DNA of 64,000 nucleotides from JAUZOB01 sp963692465 (lineage in GTDB: Bacteria > Bacteroidota > Bacteroidia > Bacteroidales > Prolixibacteraceae). The notes below the pieces were generated by a model. It ran no database searches and was not told where the DNA came from. It saw only the letters and a program-made list of their open reading frames with translations. This document shows, piece after piece, positions 52,971 through 62,019 of this stretch. The stretch is taken from assembly GCA_963692465.1 (NCBI GenBank), contig OY829943.1, forward strand, positions 3,348,001 to 3,412,000. The letters are read 5' to 3'. How positions within the stretch are numbered: the stretch's first letter is position 1; every line of letters begins with the position of its first letter. Position numbers and translations under genes: made by a program.

Positions 52971-53174
52971 ATGAACAGTATCCGGTGTTATTTCCTATTT
53001 GAAGGTTATGATCTTCAAATGCTTGAAATCAAAAAGATTATTGACTATTTACAGGGGAGGGATAATATGGTTTTTGGGGAATTGCAAAAGGTTATTTTGT
53101 TGCGACATAGATTGATGAAAGAGAATATCTTATCCGTTTTGAATACAAACAGAAATTTAAGTAATGAAAGATAA
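52971..53174 (+). CDS. Small 67-aa gene between cas6 and corA
   Basis: A 67-aa protein from ATG 52971 (MNSIRCYFLFEGYDLQMLEI), 6 bp after cas6 and overlapping the corA start by 11 bp. Mostly helical, with an LQKVILLRHRLMKENILSVL stretch and no signal or membrane segment. The tight spacing at both ends argues for a real coupled gene. No family recognised. It could be a small regulator or partner of Cas6 or CorA. Confidence 0.6.
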   Translation: MNSIRCYFLFEGYDLQMLEIKKIIDYLQGRDNMVFGELQKVILLRHRLMKENILSVLNTNRNLSNER

Positions 53175-54918
53175 GTTATATAGCAGTCATGCATTTCTGT
53201 TTCCATTTCAATGGTATTTTGTTGGGAAAGAGATGAAAGAAAAGACACTTGAAGAGCGAACCCAATTGTGTGAATTGTGTCGGTACTTTGAGAAGACAAA
53301 AAATTGGGAAAGAACCCCATACAAGATAGATACTGTTTTAAAATACAATGAGTACAACTACTTCTACGGAATGGTTCGGGAGGTATTGTTTGACGAAAAA
53401 AATGAAATTCCTGAGAATCAGACTATTATTCATTTTCAGTACAAGATTCCGGCAGGGCAATATACCTATAAGTTTAAAGTCAGCACAGACTTTACCGGGG
53501 GGTATAAGGAGTATTCCCTATTGATTGATTCCATTATTGTTCATCTATATTCAACAGGGGTAGGCATATTGTCTTTTCACTTACTCAATCGTTCTGACGA
53601 TCAAAAATCTCCTGATGATATATTAAGGATTAATCAAGCCGGTCGGCGTATTTATCCTCCATTTTTTGGTATTGACGGTGATTTGATTGTATCACAGTCG
53701 AAATATGAATATGCTGATTTTGGAAAGGGTTTAAAAACCATTCAAACCAATGAATTAGCACTTGATTTTACGGTCATATCCGAGGAATCGCATGAAGATT
53801 TTGGTAGATATTGTAATGCAGATAACTTTAAGAAGAACCCATTTCAGTTACCGGAATTCTTCAAATATATCTTTAATGGAATACCATTTACGGTTAACAA
53901 GTCGGATTATAAAAACAAAGAGAAAAATATTTATTTGTCCCCATTATTAGACGATCGGATGTTTGTTATTTGCTGGTATGGCAATAACGAATTATCGGAT
54001 CAACTTAAAGCCTTTAACAAGCAGCCGAAAGAAATTCGGAAAAGCATTTATGATACAGATAAACAGAATGATGAAATTCCGGACTATTTGAATTGGTGGT
54101 ATAAGTATATGTTCAATGACGAGTCATCAATGACATGTCAAAATTCGGAGATGCAGTTTGAATTAACCGAAGATCATTCATATCTACGATGGAGTAATTA
54201 TGGGACTCTTTATGGAATAAACCGCTATTCATTTGTCTGTCTTACCAGTGATTTGGAAACACTTAGGATTAACCATGCGGAGTACATTGTCAATCACATG
54301 CAGACTATGTATTACAGGCTCTGTGAGTTGTGTTTGGTTCAGCGGGCGTGTGTTATTCGCTTCTCTGATGAAGTTGCCGGTATTTCGGCAATGAATGCAA
54401 AGCGGAAACTTCAATTGTCGGAGCGGGTAAGCAATCTTTATCAGCAATATTTAAAGTTTATCAACCGAATCTATTTCAGGGAAGTAACAGCACAGGAACA
54501 GGGAATAGAGATGTATGATATGATGCAGAAACACATGCGAATCGGTGAACAGGTTAAAGATTTAGATCAAGAAATACAGGAACTCAATAATTTTTCTGCA
54601 TTACTTCAGCAACAACGCCAGAATAACAACATTGAACTAATAACAATAATTGGAGCTATTTTCATTTTGCCTTCCTTTATTACTGGCTTTTTCGGAATGG
54701 ATATGTTTTCGGGAACGAACCGGTATTCTTTCTCTAAGTGGATTATTTTGTTGTTGCCACTTTGGGCTGCGTGTGCAAGTATTTTGTGGTTCTATAGGGC
54801 TAATCGGAAGAAAAATAAGGAATCAATTGATTGTCGACGACTGTGTCTCATTGTAGGAACTTGCGTGGGAACGATGATTCTTATTGGTTTTATATGGTAT
54901 TCAATGTATTGTAAATAG
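53164..54918 (+). CDS. corA: CorA-family membrane effector of type III CRISPR
   Basis: A 584-aa protein: a long soluble N-terminal domain (to about residue 430), a coiled-coil-rich stalk (EQVKDLDQEIQELNNFSALL, about 455-485), then membrane helices at about 491-512 and 526-544, with GMD at 511-513 where CorA transporters have GMN (TGFFGMDMF). A third hydrophobic helix (about 561-580) is added at the C-terminus. CorA proteins in Bacteroides type III-B loci are activated by SAM-AMP made by Cas10 and are thought to disrupt the membrane; that link here is inference from gene order and family. Confidence 0.85.
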   Translation: MKDKLYSSHAFLFPFQWYFVGKEMKEKTLEERTQLCELCRYFEKTKNWERTPYKIDTVLKYNEYNYFYGMVREVLFDEKNEIPENQTIIHFQYKIPAGQYTYKFKVSTDFTGGYKEYSLLIDSIIVHLYSTGVGILSFHLLNRSDDQKSPDDILRINQAGRRIYPPFFGIDGDLIVSQSKYEYADFGKGLKTIQTNELALDFTVISEESHEDFGRYCNADNFKKNPFQLPEFFKYIFNGIPFTVNKSDYKNKEKNIYLSPLLDDRMFVICWYGNNELSDQLKAFNKQPKEIRKSIYDTDKQNDEIPDYLNWWYKYMFNDESSMTCQNSEMQFELTEDHSYLRWSNYGTLYGINRYSFVCLTSDLETLRINHAEYIVNHMQTMYYRLCELCLVQRACVIRFSDEVAGISAMNAKRKLQLSERVSNLYQQYLKFINRIYFREVTAQEQGIEMYDMMQKHMRIGEQVKDLDQEIQELNNFSALLQQQRQNNNIELITIIGAIFILPSFITGFFGMDMFSGTNRYSFSKWIILLLPLWAACASILWFYRANRKKNKESIDCRRLCLIVGTCVGTMILIGFIWYSMYCK

Positions 54919-54925
54919 ATTAGTT

Positions 54926-55495
54926 ATGAGTGAAACAAAATGTGAGTATAAAATAGTTCGGAGAGGTTTGATTATAGCAGTCCCCTTGGGTGTTTTTATT
55001 ATCCTTTTTCTACAATGGAGTTGGACCTTCAATTTTATATTTAAGAAGGGAGTTTCTGATTTAATGTCAATGTATCAGTTGATAATCGACTTGGTTTTCC
55101 TCATTGGATTATTCTGTTTGATTTTTTACTCTCTATATCTTTTCCATTGTAGTTATAAGTACAATTTGAAGCTCAAATATAAGCTAAAAAAGGAAGAGGC
55201 TGTAAACTTGCGTAACCAACAAATGCATGAGGAAATGTTGTCTCGTTTAAAAAAAGAAGAGAAGCGTGAGAGATATGATGATTTTTTTAAAATGATTGAA
55301 GTTTCAAAAACAGACACGAAAAAAGAGATAAAGGAAAATTTGAAAAAAGAGAAGTTGATAAAAGAATCACCTGATTTGAAGAAGCGAGCTGATGTATTTG
55401 ATAATATAGTACATGGTGTTGATATTGAAATATTTAAAAATTTGATTGAAAACTACAATAAAATAGATAATCCGAAAACAGAAACAAAATCATGA
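54926..55495 (+). CDS. Two-helix membrane / coiled-coil protein
   Basis: A 189-aa protein from ATG 54926 (MSETKCEYKIVRRGLII), 7 bp after corA; the frame is open 14 codons further up, inside corA. Two membrane helices (about residues 13-35 and 48-72) are followed by a Lys/Glu-rich coiled coil (about 80-150, with KKEEAVNLRNQQMHEEML) and a short soluble end. It overlaps cmr1 by 4 bp (ATGA), so it is coupled to the complex genes. Not NrN, not a lyase, no recognised family. Probably a CorA partner, anchor or regulator; inference. Confidence 0.7.
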   Translation: MSETKCEYKIVRRGLIIAVPLGVFIILFLQWSWTFNFIFKKGVSDLMSMYQLIIDLVFLIGLFCLIFYSLYLFHCSYKYNLKLKYKLKKEEAVNLRNQQMHEEMLSRLKKEEKRERYDDFFKMIEVSKTDTKKEIKENLKKEKLIKESPDLKKRADVFDNIVHGVDIEIFKNLIENYNKIDNPKTETKS

Positions 55496-56673
55496 CTGAT
55501 AAATATCATATTGAATTTAAGTTGCAGCAACATACTCCGTTGATTCATTTTCAGTGGGATCAGGAAGGAGCAACTTTAAGGGCTACAGAGGTGAAGCCTA
55601 AACTGGATCAGTTTATCATTGAAAAATGTTTAAAAGAAAACGGAGTTAGCTTTTCCTATGCGCAGGATGCCCGGAATAAATTCAAACAGAAATGGAAAAA
55701 TTGGCTGGTTGGAAAAGGCAACAATGAGCATGTTGCATTGGACTACAAGATGAGTATAACTTCGAATAGCAAGAAATATGTAATTAATAAAAACCCGTGT
55801 TTCTTTGGAAATATATCTAACGAAAAAGAGTATCGTTTTGTCTTTGATAACAGTTTGATTGATGTAAACATTTTTTCTTTTAATGAAGGAATTATTAAAT
55901 ACTTAAATAATAATGACTTTAATGTTTTGGTTGATTTCTTTTGCACTCAGAATTTTGGGACTCGTCAAAGTAAAGGATTTGGCTCTTTTACGGTTGAACA
56001 TCCAAATGAATCAATGAAAAATGATTTGGTTTCAGGCAAAATTACTAATTACTACTTCGATGTGCCAATAAAAGAAAATGAAAAAATAGAAGATCAATGG
56101 TCTTATTTGTTTAAAAACATTAGTCTATTTCACCGAGTAATTAGAAGTGGTTATAATCAGAGACAGGGTTATGTAAAATCATCGCTATATGAATATTTTA
56201 ATAGAAAAAACATTCAATGGGATAAGAAAACCATTAAGGAACATTTTTTACTTAATGTAGAGAAAACAGAGGGAAAAGAAAGATATTTAGTACGGGATCT
56301 ACTTGGACTTGCAACTAATTCTAATTGGGGGAAGTACCACAAATACATGAAAGTATTAACAAGTAATGAAGATATCCAAAGATTTAAAAGTCCTATTACC
56401 TATAAACCAATTCAGTTAAAAGAAAAAAATCTTTATAGGGTATTTATTTTACTTAGTGACATTCCTCAAGAATTTTTAAACAAATCATTTAAGATTGAAA
56501 ACAAATCCGATAGCTTTAATCTTAACACTCCCAGTGCATTTTCTCTGCGAGATTATTTCGACTTCTTAATTGGAGCTGATTTCTCTATAACTTCGTTAAT
56601 AAGCACAAGAAATAAAGATACGGAAAACATTAAACAAATTTTTGAGGGATTAAAAAACAATTCAAAAAAATGA
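55492..56673 (+). CDS. cmr1: Type III-B RAMP protein Cmr1
   Basis: A 393-aa RAMP subunit at the target-recognition end of the Cmr complex. N-terminal FKLQQHTPLIHFQWDQEGAT (residues 8-27) and LRATEVKPKLDQF are typical of the Bacteroidetes Cmr1 form; the Gly-rich loop NFGTRQSKGFGSFTV lies near 158-172. Overlaps the previous gene and cas10 by 4 bp each. Confidence 0.85.
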   Translation: MTDKYHIEFKLQQHTPLIHFQWDQEGATLRATEVKPKLDQFIIEKCLKENGVSFSYAQDARNKFKQKWKNWLVGKGNNEHVALDYKMSITSNSKKYVINKNPCFFGNISNEKEYRFVFDNSLIDVNIFSFNEGIIKYLNNNDFNVLVDFFCTQNFGTRQSKGFGSFTVEHPNESMKNDLVSGKITNYYFDVPIKENEKIEDQWSYLFKNISLFHRVIRSGYNQRQGYVKSSLYEYFNRKNIQWDKKTIKEHFLLNVEKTEGKERYLVRDLLGLATNSNWGKYHKYMKVLTSNEDIQRFKSPITYKPIQLKEKNLYRVFILLSDIPQEFLNKSFKIENKSDSFNLNTPSAFSLRDYFDFLIGADFSITSLISTRNKDTENIKQIFEGLKNNSKK

Positions 56674-58403
56674 GTAAATATTTCGCACTTACAATAGGTC
56701 CGATTGATGACACGATTTCAAGTGCCAGAACGACGCGGGAAATGTGGGCTTCAAGTTATATGTTTTCCTATTTAATAAAAAAAATCATTGAGGAGATAGA
56801 TAATCATAAGGGAATAGTAAATATTGTTATTCCCAATTGTAGTAAGGTTGATAAAGGAGAAAGGTTCGGCGCAGGAATATATCCGGATCGGATAATCGGG
56901 ACTTATGAGCAAGATAATATTGCTTCTCAGATTGAAGAAGCTGTTGATAATATAATCGCAGAATTTGCAAGGAATATCTTCAATTCTCTGGTAGAGAAGG
57001 GGAAAAATGAGAAGAAACTCACCTATCATCTCTCTTTTAGTAGTGAAGAGATTAGCGACTATCTGCATAAGTATTTTCGTATTTATTATTTCGGAATAGA
57101 GTTAGGTGACAAAGAGAATATATCTGAGACGCTTTATAAATATTTAGACGCATTAGAACTAACGCCGAGATTGCTTCCTTGTGAATCATTTCCAGAAACT
57201 GAGATAACTGTAAGAGAAAAAGACGACAAAAAAAGTGTTACAGAACGAAAATTTAAACTGAAGGTTTCTCCTTTACGCTTATTTACTGATTTTGTTAATG
57301 ATTCTTTTTTATTTGAAGATGGTTTTGGGAAAAGAAAAGATGCACGCATTCCGACGGTAGTTGAAATTTCTACGACGGAATTAGAACGAATTGATAGCAA
57401 AAAATACGAAAAATTTAAAAAGCTGAATCAAAATAGTATTTCAGAGGCTTGGTTTGTACCTAAAAACGATAACGATAATTCAGAAGAAGAAGCATTAAAT
57501 TCATTGCGGCGCGAATTTAAGGATGATATTAAAAAATATCATAATTATATGGCAATTGTCCATGCAGATGGGGACAATATCGGAAGGACAATTAAATCAT
57601 TAAAAGAAAAAAACAGTAACAAATCAGAGTACACTTTATTAAAAGATTTTAGCGGTCAACTTTCATTATTCTCGGTAAATGCGGCTGAGCGTATTAATGA
57701 CTATGGTGGAATTCCTGTTTACATGGGGGGTGATGATTTGTTCTTTTTTGCTCCGGTTGTTTCTATTCTTAAAAGTAATAATGAACGACAAACAATTTTT
57801 GATTTGATTAATACGATTGATTCGGCGTTTGGGGCGATTGATTTGTTTAAAGATGAAAAAGAGAAGCCCTCTTTATCTTATGGCATTTCTATTGCTTACC
57901 GAAAATTTCCTGTTTATGAATCAAGGAACAAAGCACATGATCTTCTTTTTAAGAAAGCCAAAAAGGTAAAAGGGAAGAATACAATTGCTGTTTCATTGCA
58001 AATGGCCAGTGGACATGATGTTGAATTTGAAATTCAGAAAGGACAGAACCTATTTGCTGAATTCAACAAATTGGTTCGAATAAATACGGGTGTGGATGCT
58101 AATTTCATTAATAGTCTGACTTACAAGCTTGATTCACAGAAAAAAATATTTTGGTCTATATGTAGAAACAGTGATCAATTGGATAATTTCTTCAAAAACA
58201 ATTTTAATGAGAATTATGACAAGACACAGCCATTCTTCGATGCTATAAAGAAATTTGTATTGGCAATCAGCGGAACATATCAATGGAAAGATGGCGATAC
58301 AGATGAAAACACGTTGGAGATGCAGGCAAAAGTCATGAATCTACTTTATGGAGCATTAAGATTTGTCCATTTTTTGAATAGTAAAGAAAAGGAATCGCTA
58401 TGA
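56670..58403 (+). CDS. cas10: Cas10/Cmr2 with cyclase motif, no HD domain
   Basis: A 577-aa large subunit, short for Cas10 because the N-terminal HD nuclease domain is absent: the protein begins directly with the palm-like IGPIDDTISSARTTREMWAS. The second palm has HADGDNIG at residues 298-305 (metal Asp) and GGDD at 353-356, so nucleotide-condensing activity is expected after target RNA binding. Family knowledge: CorA-linked Bacteroides Cas10 joins ATP to S-adenosylmethionine to make SAM-AMP; this cannot be proven here. Overlaps cmr1 and cmr3 by 4 bp. Confidence 0.95.
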   Translation: MSKYFALTIGPIDDTISSARTTREMWASSYMFSYLIKKIIEEIDNHKGIVNIVIPNCSKVDKGERFGAGIYPDRIIGTYEQDNIASQIEEAVDNIIAEFARNIFNSLVEKGKNEKKLTYHLSFSSEEISDYLHKYFRIYYFGIELGDKENISETLYKYLDALELTPRLLPCESFPETEITVREKDDKKSVTERKFKLKVSPLRLFTDFVNDSFLFEDGFGKRKDARIPTVVEISTTELERIDSKKYEKFKKLNQNSISEAWFVPKNDNDNSEEEALNSLRREFKDDIKKYHNYMAIVHADGDNIGRTIKSLKEKNSNKSEYTLLKDFSGQLSLFSVNAAERINDYGGIPVYMGGDDLFFFAPVVSILKSNNERQTIFDLINTIDSAFGAIDLFKDEKEKPSLSYGISIAYRKFPVYESRNKAHDLLFKKAKKVKGKNTIAVSLQMASGHDVEFEIQKGQNLFAEFNKLVRINTGVDANFINSLTYKLDSQKKIFWSICRNSDQLDNFFKNNFNENYDKTQPFFDAIKKFVLAISGTYQWKDGDTDENTLEMQAKVMNLLYGALRFVHFLNSKEKESL

Positions 58404-59632
58404 CAAAATATAGAATAACACTAAAACCAGTTACGCCTTATTTCTTTGGAATAGAAAAAGTTTCAGAATTAGGGAATAAGAAGAATTACTATTTACAGTC
58501 AGCTTTTTATCCGCAGCAGACCGCTATTTTAGGAATGTTGCGTTATCAAATATTATTGCAGCACAACTTGCTGCCAATTAAGGAGCACAAGGACGAAGCC
58601 AAAAGATTGATTGGTCCTGATAGTTTTAATCCCGGGAATATGGACTACGGAATGATCGAAGATATTTCTCCGGTTCAATTGTGTCGTGATGGAGATGAAT
58701 ATATTTTACGAGACAAGGAGTTTATTGAGGAAGAGAAGGAGAAGGAGAAGGAGAAGGAAAGAAAGTCTATAGGCCTTTTAAAAAGAGAAGGCTGGGTACA
58801 TACCAATAAGACCTCTTCAGATGCATTCCTGATAAGTTTAAAAATCCAGGATGGAAAGAAGGATCCTTTAGATGATTGGACTTCAAAAGATGAGTTCGTT
58901 CCTTTGTTGGTGAAGACATCTGCTGATTTAAGCTTCGTTTCAAAGGATGGTATAGATGAGTCTAAATCAGGTGTGCTTTTAGAATCGGTAGTGCAATCTT
59001 CCGGGCGTGTTGGAATACAAAAGAAATGGGGCGGTGGAACATTTGAAGAGGCTTATTACAAGCAGTTCTTCAGAGATATGACTGAAACAGAAGAAATCAA
59101 AATAGAAGGAATAAGCTCGGAGAATAATTCATTTCACAGAAAGCTGAATTCTCAATGGAGTTTTTGTTTCAATGTCACATGGAAAGATGATTCATTCGAC
59201 ACAAATCGAAGATTTGTTTTCTTGGGAGGAGAGCGTTCTGTTTTTCAGCTGTCGGCTGAGAAAATTTTGGAAGAGAAAAAAGTTGATGTTCAACTTGCTA
59301 CTGTATATAAAGTTTTGCTCCTCAGTGATACTTATGTAGAGGAAGAGGAATCTTTTTACGATAATGTTCTATTTACAAATGCAGAGACAATTCGCTTTAG
59401 AAATTTGCAAGCCAAAGTAGATAAGACACAAAATTATTATGCCAGAAATTTGATAAATAAAGATAGAAGCGGATTAGAGCAATCAGATGCTTTTTATCTG
59501 TTAAAAAGAGGTTCCGTATTCTATACTGATGCAGCAAGATTAAAAACACTAGAGGAAATTATTAATAGAGCTAAAGCATTTAGAAAAATAGGTTATAACC
59601 AATATAAAATAGAAACTGACAAATTCATATAG
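58400..59632 (+). CDS. cmr3: Type III-B RAMP protein Cmr3
   Basis: A 410-aa subunit holding the 5' handle of the crRNA with Cas10. The start YRITLKPVTPYFFGIEKVSE and AFYPQQTAILGMLRYQILLQ are typical of Cmr3; the Gly-rich region GRVGIQKKWGGGTFEEAYYK is near residues 200-219. A low-complexity Glu/Lys stretch (EEEKEKEKEKERK, near residue 112) comes from a GAGAAG-type 6-bp repeat at about 58731-58758 and looks like a flexible surface insertion. Confidence 0.9.
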   Translation: MTKYRITLKPVTPYFFGIEKVSELGNKKNYYLQSAFYPQQTAILGMLRYQILLQHNLLPIKEHKDEAKRLIGPDSFNPGNMDYGMIEDISPVQLCRDGDEYILRDKEFIEEEKEKEKEKERKSIGLLKREGWVHTNKTSSDAFLISLKIQDGKKDPLDDWTSKDEFVPLLVKTSADLSFVSKDGIDESKSGVLLESVVQSSGRVGIQKKWGGGTFEEAYYKQFFRDMTETEEIKIEGISSENNSFHRKLNSQWSFCFNVTWKDDSFDTNRRFVFLGGERSVFQLSAEKILEEKKVDVQLATVYKVLLLSDTYVEEEESFYDNVLFTNAETIRFRNLQAKVDKTQNYYARNLINKDRSGLEQSDAFYLLKRGSVFYTDAARLKTLEEIINRAKAFRKIGYNQYKIETDKFI

Positions 59633-59634
59633 TT

Positions 59635-60546
59635 ATGGAAAATTTCAATCCTGAATATCAATATCAAGTTGCGGTATTTACGATTACTGCTTTGTCAAAT
59701 CTACATGTCGGAAGCGGATCGGAAAATTATGGCATAATTGACAACTTAGTTCAACGTGATCCGCTTACCGGATTTCCCTGCATTTACAGCTCCAGTTTAA
59801 AAGGTGCATTAAGAGAATATTTTCGTTATTACCTCAATCTTCCAGACAAGAGTGCTTTTTTATCTGATGTTTTTGGAACAGACAAAAAGGATCTTGATGA
59901 AAACGGCAAAGACGGTAAAAAAGAGAATAAGGAGAAAGGAAAGGAGGAGTTCAAAGCCGGGAAATATCGTTTTTTACAGGCTGATTTATTGTCCTTTCCT
60001 GTGCGTAGTGACAAAAGGCTCTATTATAGATCGACATGTCCTTTCTTGATCGATAACTTGGTAAGTTATTTGTGTAAATTAGACAAGAAAGTGAATTTGG
60101 ATAATTTGAAAAATGCATTGGGTAATGAGGATGCAATTCAGTTTTCTGATGAAGGAGAAGCTATTTTAGAAGAATTAGATCTTAAAGCGAAATATGTTTT
60201 AAAAGATATTTCAACTTATAATGATTTTATTGATAATTGCGAGAAATTTGCGATTGTTAAAGATGAAAAATTTGCGGAGTTGGTGAGTGACTTTCATCTT
60301 CCTGTTATTGCCCGGAATAATCTTAACAATGGACAAAGTACCAATTTATGGTATGAGCAGGTTCTTCCCCGAAAAACAAAATTCATATTTGCAGTTTTGT
60401 ATCCGAAAGGAGATAAATATTTTACTGATTTTAAGTGTTTAATAGAAAAAGATGAAACTCCCGTGCAAATTGGAGCGAACGCAAGTATCGGATATGGTTT
60501 TTGTTCTATCAAAGAAGTTAATATTACAAAAGATGAAAGTAAATAA
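59635..60546 (+). CDS. cmr4: Type III-B backbone and target-RNA nuclease Cmr4
   Basis: A 303-aa backbone subunit present in several copies per complex. It matches the family at SNLHVGSGSENYGIIDNLVQ (residues 21-40), where Asp36 occupies the position of the RNA-cleaving Asp, then DPLTGFPCIYSSSLKGALRE. The C-terminal loop is IGANASIGYGFCSI. A Lys/Glu-rich stretch near residues 82-104 looks like an enlarged loop. It starts 3 bp after cmr3 and overlaps cmr5 by 14 bp. Confidence 0.95.
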   Translation: MENFNPEYQYQVAVFTITALSNLHVGSGSENYGIIDNLVQRDPLTGFPCIYSSSLKGALREYFRYYLNLPDKSAFLSDVFGTDKKDLDENGKDGKKENKEKGKEEFKAGKYRFLQADLLSFPVRSDKRLYYRSTCPFLIDNLVSYLCKLDKKVNLDNLKNALGNEDAIQFSDEGEAILEELDLKAKYVLKDISTYNDFIDNCEKFAIVKDEKFAELVSDFHLPVIARNNLNNGQSTNLWYEQVLPRKTKFIFAVLYPKGDKYFTDFKCLIEKDETPVQIGANASIGYGFCSIKEVNITKDESK

Positions 60547-60964
60547 TAAGTATATTGATTCAGCTTTAAAACAGTTGGATGCTTTAAAACAGTTAGAAGC
60601 ATTAAAACCGTTGAAAGAAAGAGGCAAAGGGATCTTTCTTGAAAATGGGAATATCTCTTCGAAATACAAGGGATACGTTGCATCATTCGGTGGCAGTATT
60701 GTGCAGATCGGTGTTTATGCCACTTTTTTGTCTTTCTGTGCAGATGAAGATAAGAAAAAGATTGCAGATCTAATATGTAACATATATGTAGACGTGAATG
60801 TGAACAAAAAGAATGAAATTAAAATTCCGGATATCATAAAAGAGAAGAGGAATGATCATCTTTTTCAGAAACAAATTGCCTATGCGGTAGTGGCTCTTAA
60901 ATTAGTTATAAGGATATATCAGTTTGATGATACTAATATTGTAAGTGATGGAAACGCAAAATAG
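60533..60964 (+). CDS. cmr5: Type III-B small subunit Cmr5
   Basis: A 143-aa all-helical subunit from ATG 60533 (MKVNNKYIDSALKQLDAL); a longer frame from 60452 lies wholly within cmr4 in another frame. Typical Cmr5 stretch: SSKYKGYVASFGGSIVQIGV near residue 43. The N-terminus carries three copies of a six-residue unit (ALKQLD, ALKQLE, ALKPLK) from an 18-bp tandem repeat at about 60560-60615. The subunit packs along the Cmr4 backbone. Confidence 0.85.
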   Translation: MKVNNKYIDSALKQLDALKQLEALKPLKERGKGIFLENGNISSKYKGYVASFGGSIVQIGVYATFLSFCADEDKKKIADLICNIYVDVNVNKKNEIKIPDIIKEKRNDHLFQKQIAYAVVALKLVIRIYQFDDTNIVSDGNAK

Positions 60965-62018
60965 CATTAACAGTAATGTCGGTTGGTTATTTTATAAAAA
61001 ATATTTTGCAGATAATGCAGATGTTAAGGAGATAAATAAGACAATCTGTGAAAGTAAGCTTTCTATTATATGTGCCGTAGCCAATAATCAGGCTTTTTGT
61101 ATGGAAACTGTATATCCTGGATTATTAATCGGGTCGGGATATCAGCATAATAAAAACAAAGAGGGAAATAATGGAAACGATGGAGAATCATTTAAAATAG
61201 GTTTCTTTTTCGATCATACTACTGGAATGCCTATTATTCCTGGATCTTCAATAAAAGGAATTCTTAGAAGTGTTTTTCCTCAAAAAAGTCTTGGAAAGAA
61301 TTCGAATGCAAAAGATGAGTGGTTAAAGAATGTTTTAAAAGAAGACCTTAAAATTAATGAAGAGATTGATCCTGATGTGTTAGAGCGAGAGATATTTGAT
61401 GGCTATGACGAACAAGATAAATGCTATATTCCTTTGTATGAAAGAGATATATTTTTTGATGCTGTTCCTGTTAAAGGTGAAAAATTATTTAGCTCAGATT
61501 ACATAACTCCGCATATTAATCGAGAATGTTCTAAATTATCTCCATTTACGAATCCTGTTCCTATTAAATTTTTGAAAGTTTTACCCAATGTTCAATTCGA
61601 ATTCAGATTTAAATTGGAGAAGAGTAGAAGATATAAAGAAATCACAGCAGAGAAAAAGAAACAACTTTTTGAACAGATTATTGAGACTTTAGGTATTGGC
61701 TCAAAGACCAATGTCGGATATGGACGATTAAAAAAAGTTAAACAGGATAATAGACGAACGGTGTTATTGCTCCATGATGATCAAATTAATTATGACGATG
61801 ATTTAAAAAAAAACAAGGAGTTTAAAGGAGAAGTTTATGACAAGGATGACCTATACCTTTATATCCGATTTTGTGTAAAAGGTAAAAAAAATGAGGTTCA
61901 CAAAAAGATAAATGGCAGATACTGTGATATAGAGAAAAATAGCAAGGTAGTAATAGTTATTAATCAGGATTTTAAGATTGATAGTGAGAGATTGGATTTT
62001 GCAATAAAGAGGTTGTAA
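60948..62018 (+). CDS. cmr6: Type III-B RAMP protein Cmr6
   Basis: A 356-aa subunit from ATG 60948 (METQNSINSNVGWLFYKKYF); the preceding GTG is less likely. Family blocks: YPGLLIGSGYQHN, FFFDHTTGMPIIPGSSIKGI (residues 87-106) and, near residue 255, the Gly-rich loop TLGIGSKTNVGYGRLKKV. It overlaps cmr5 by 17 bp and completes the set cmr1-cmr6, so the complex should be fully encoded. Confidence 0.9.
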   Translation: METQNSINSNVGWLFYKKYFADNADVKEINKTICESKLSIICAVANNQAFCMETVYPGLLIGSGYQHNKNKEGNNGNDGESFKIGFFFDHTTGMPIIPGSSIKGILRSVFPQKSLGKNSNAKDEWLKNVLKEDLKINEEIDPDVLEREIFDGYDEQDKCYIPLYERDIFFDAVPVKGEKLFSSDYITPHINRECSKLSPFTNPVPIKFLKVLPNVQFEFRFKLEKSRRYKEITAEKKKQLFEQIIETLGIGSKTNVGYGRLKKVKQDNRRTVLLLHDDQINYDDDLKKNKEFKGEVYDKDDLYLYIRFCVKGKKNEVHKKINGRYCDIEKNSKVVIVINQDFKIDSERLDFAIKRL

Positions 62019-62019
62019 T

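Noticed and set aside
54926..55495. NrN phosphodiesterase as identity of this gene
   Set aside because: No DHH motif; it is a small membrane and coiled-coil protein.
56670..57100. HD nuclease domain in Cas10
   Set aside because: No HD pair or spacing typical of the domain is found; the protein starts directly with the palm-like region.
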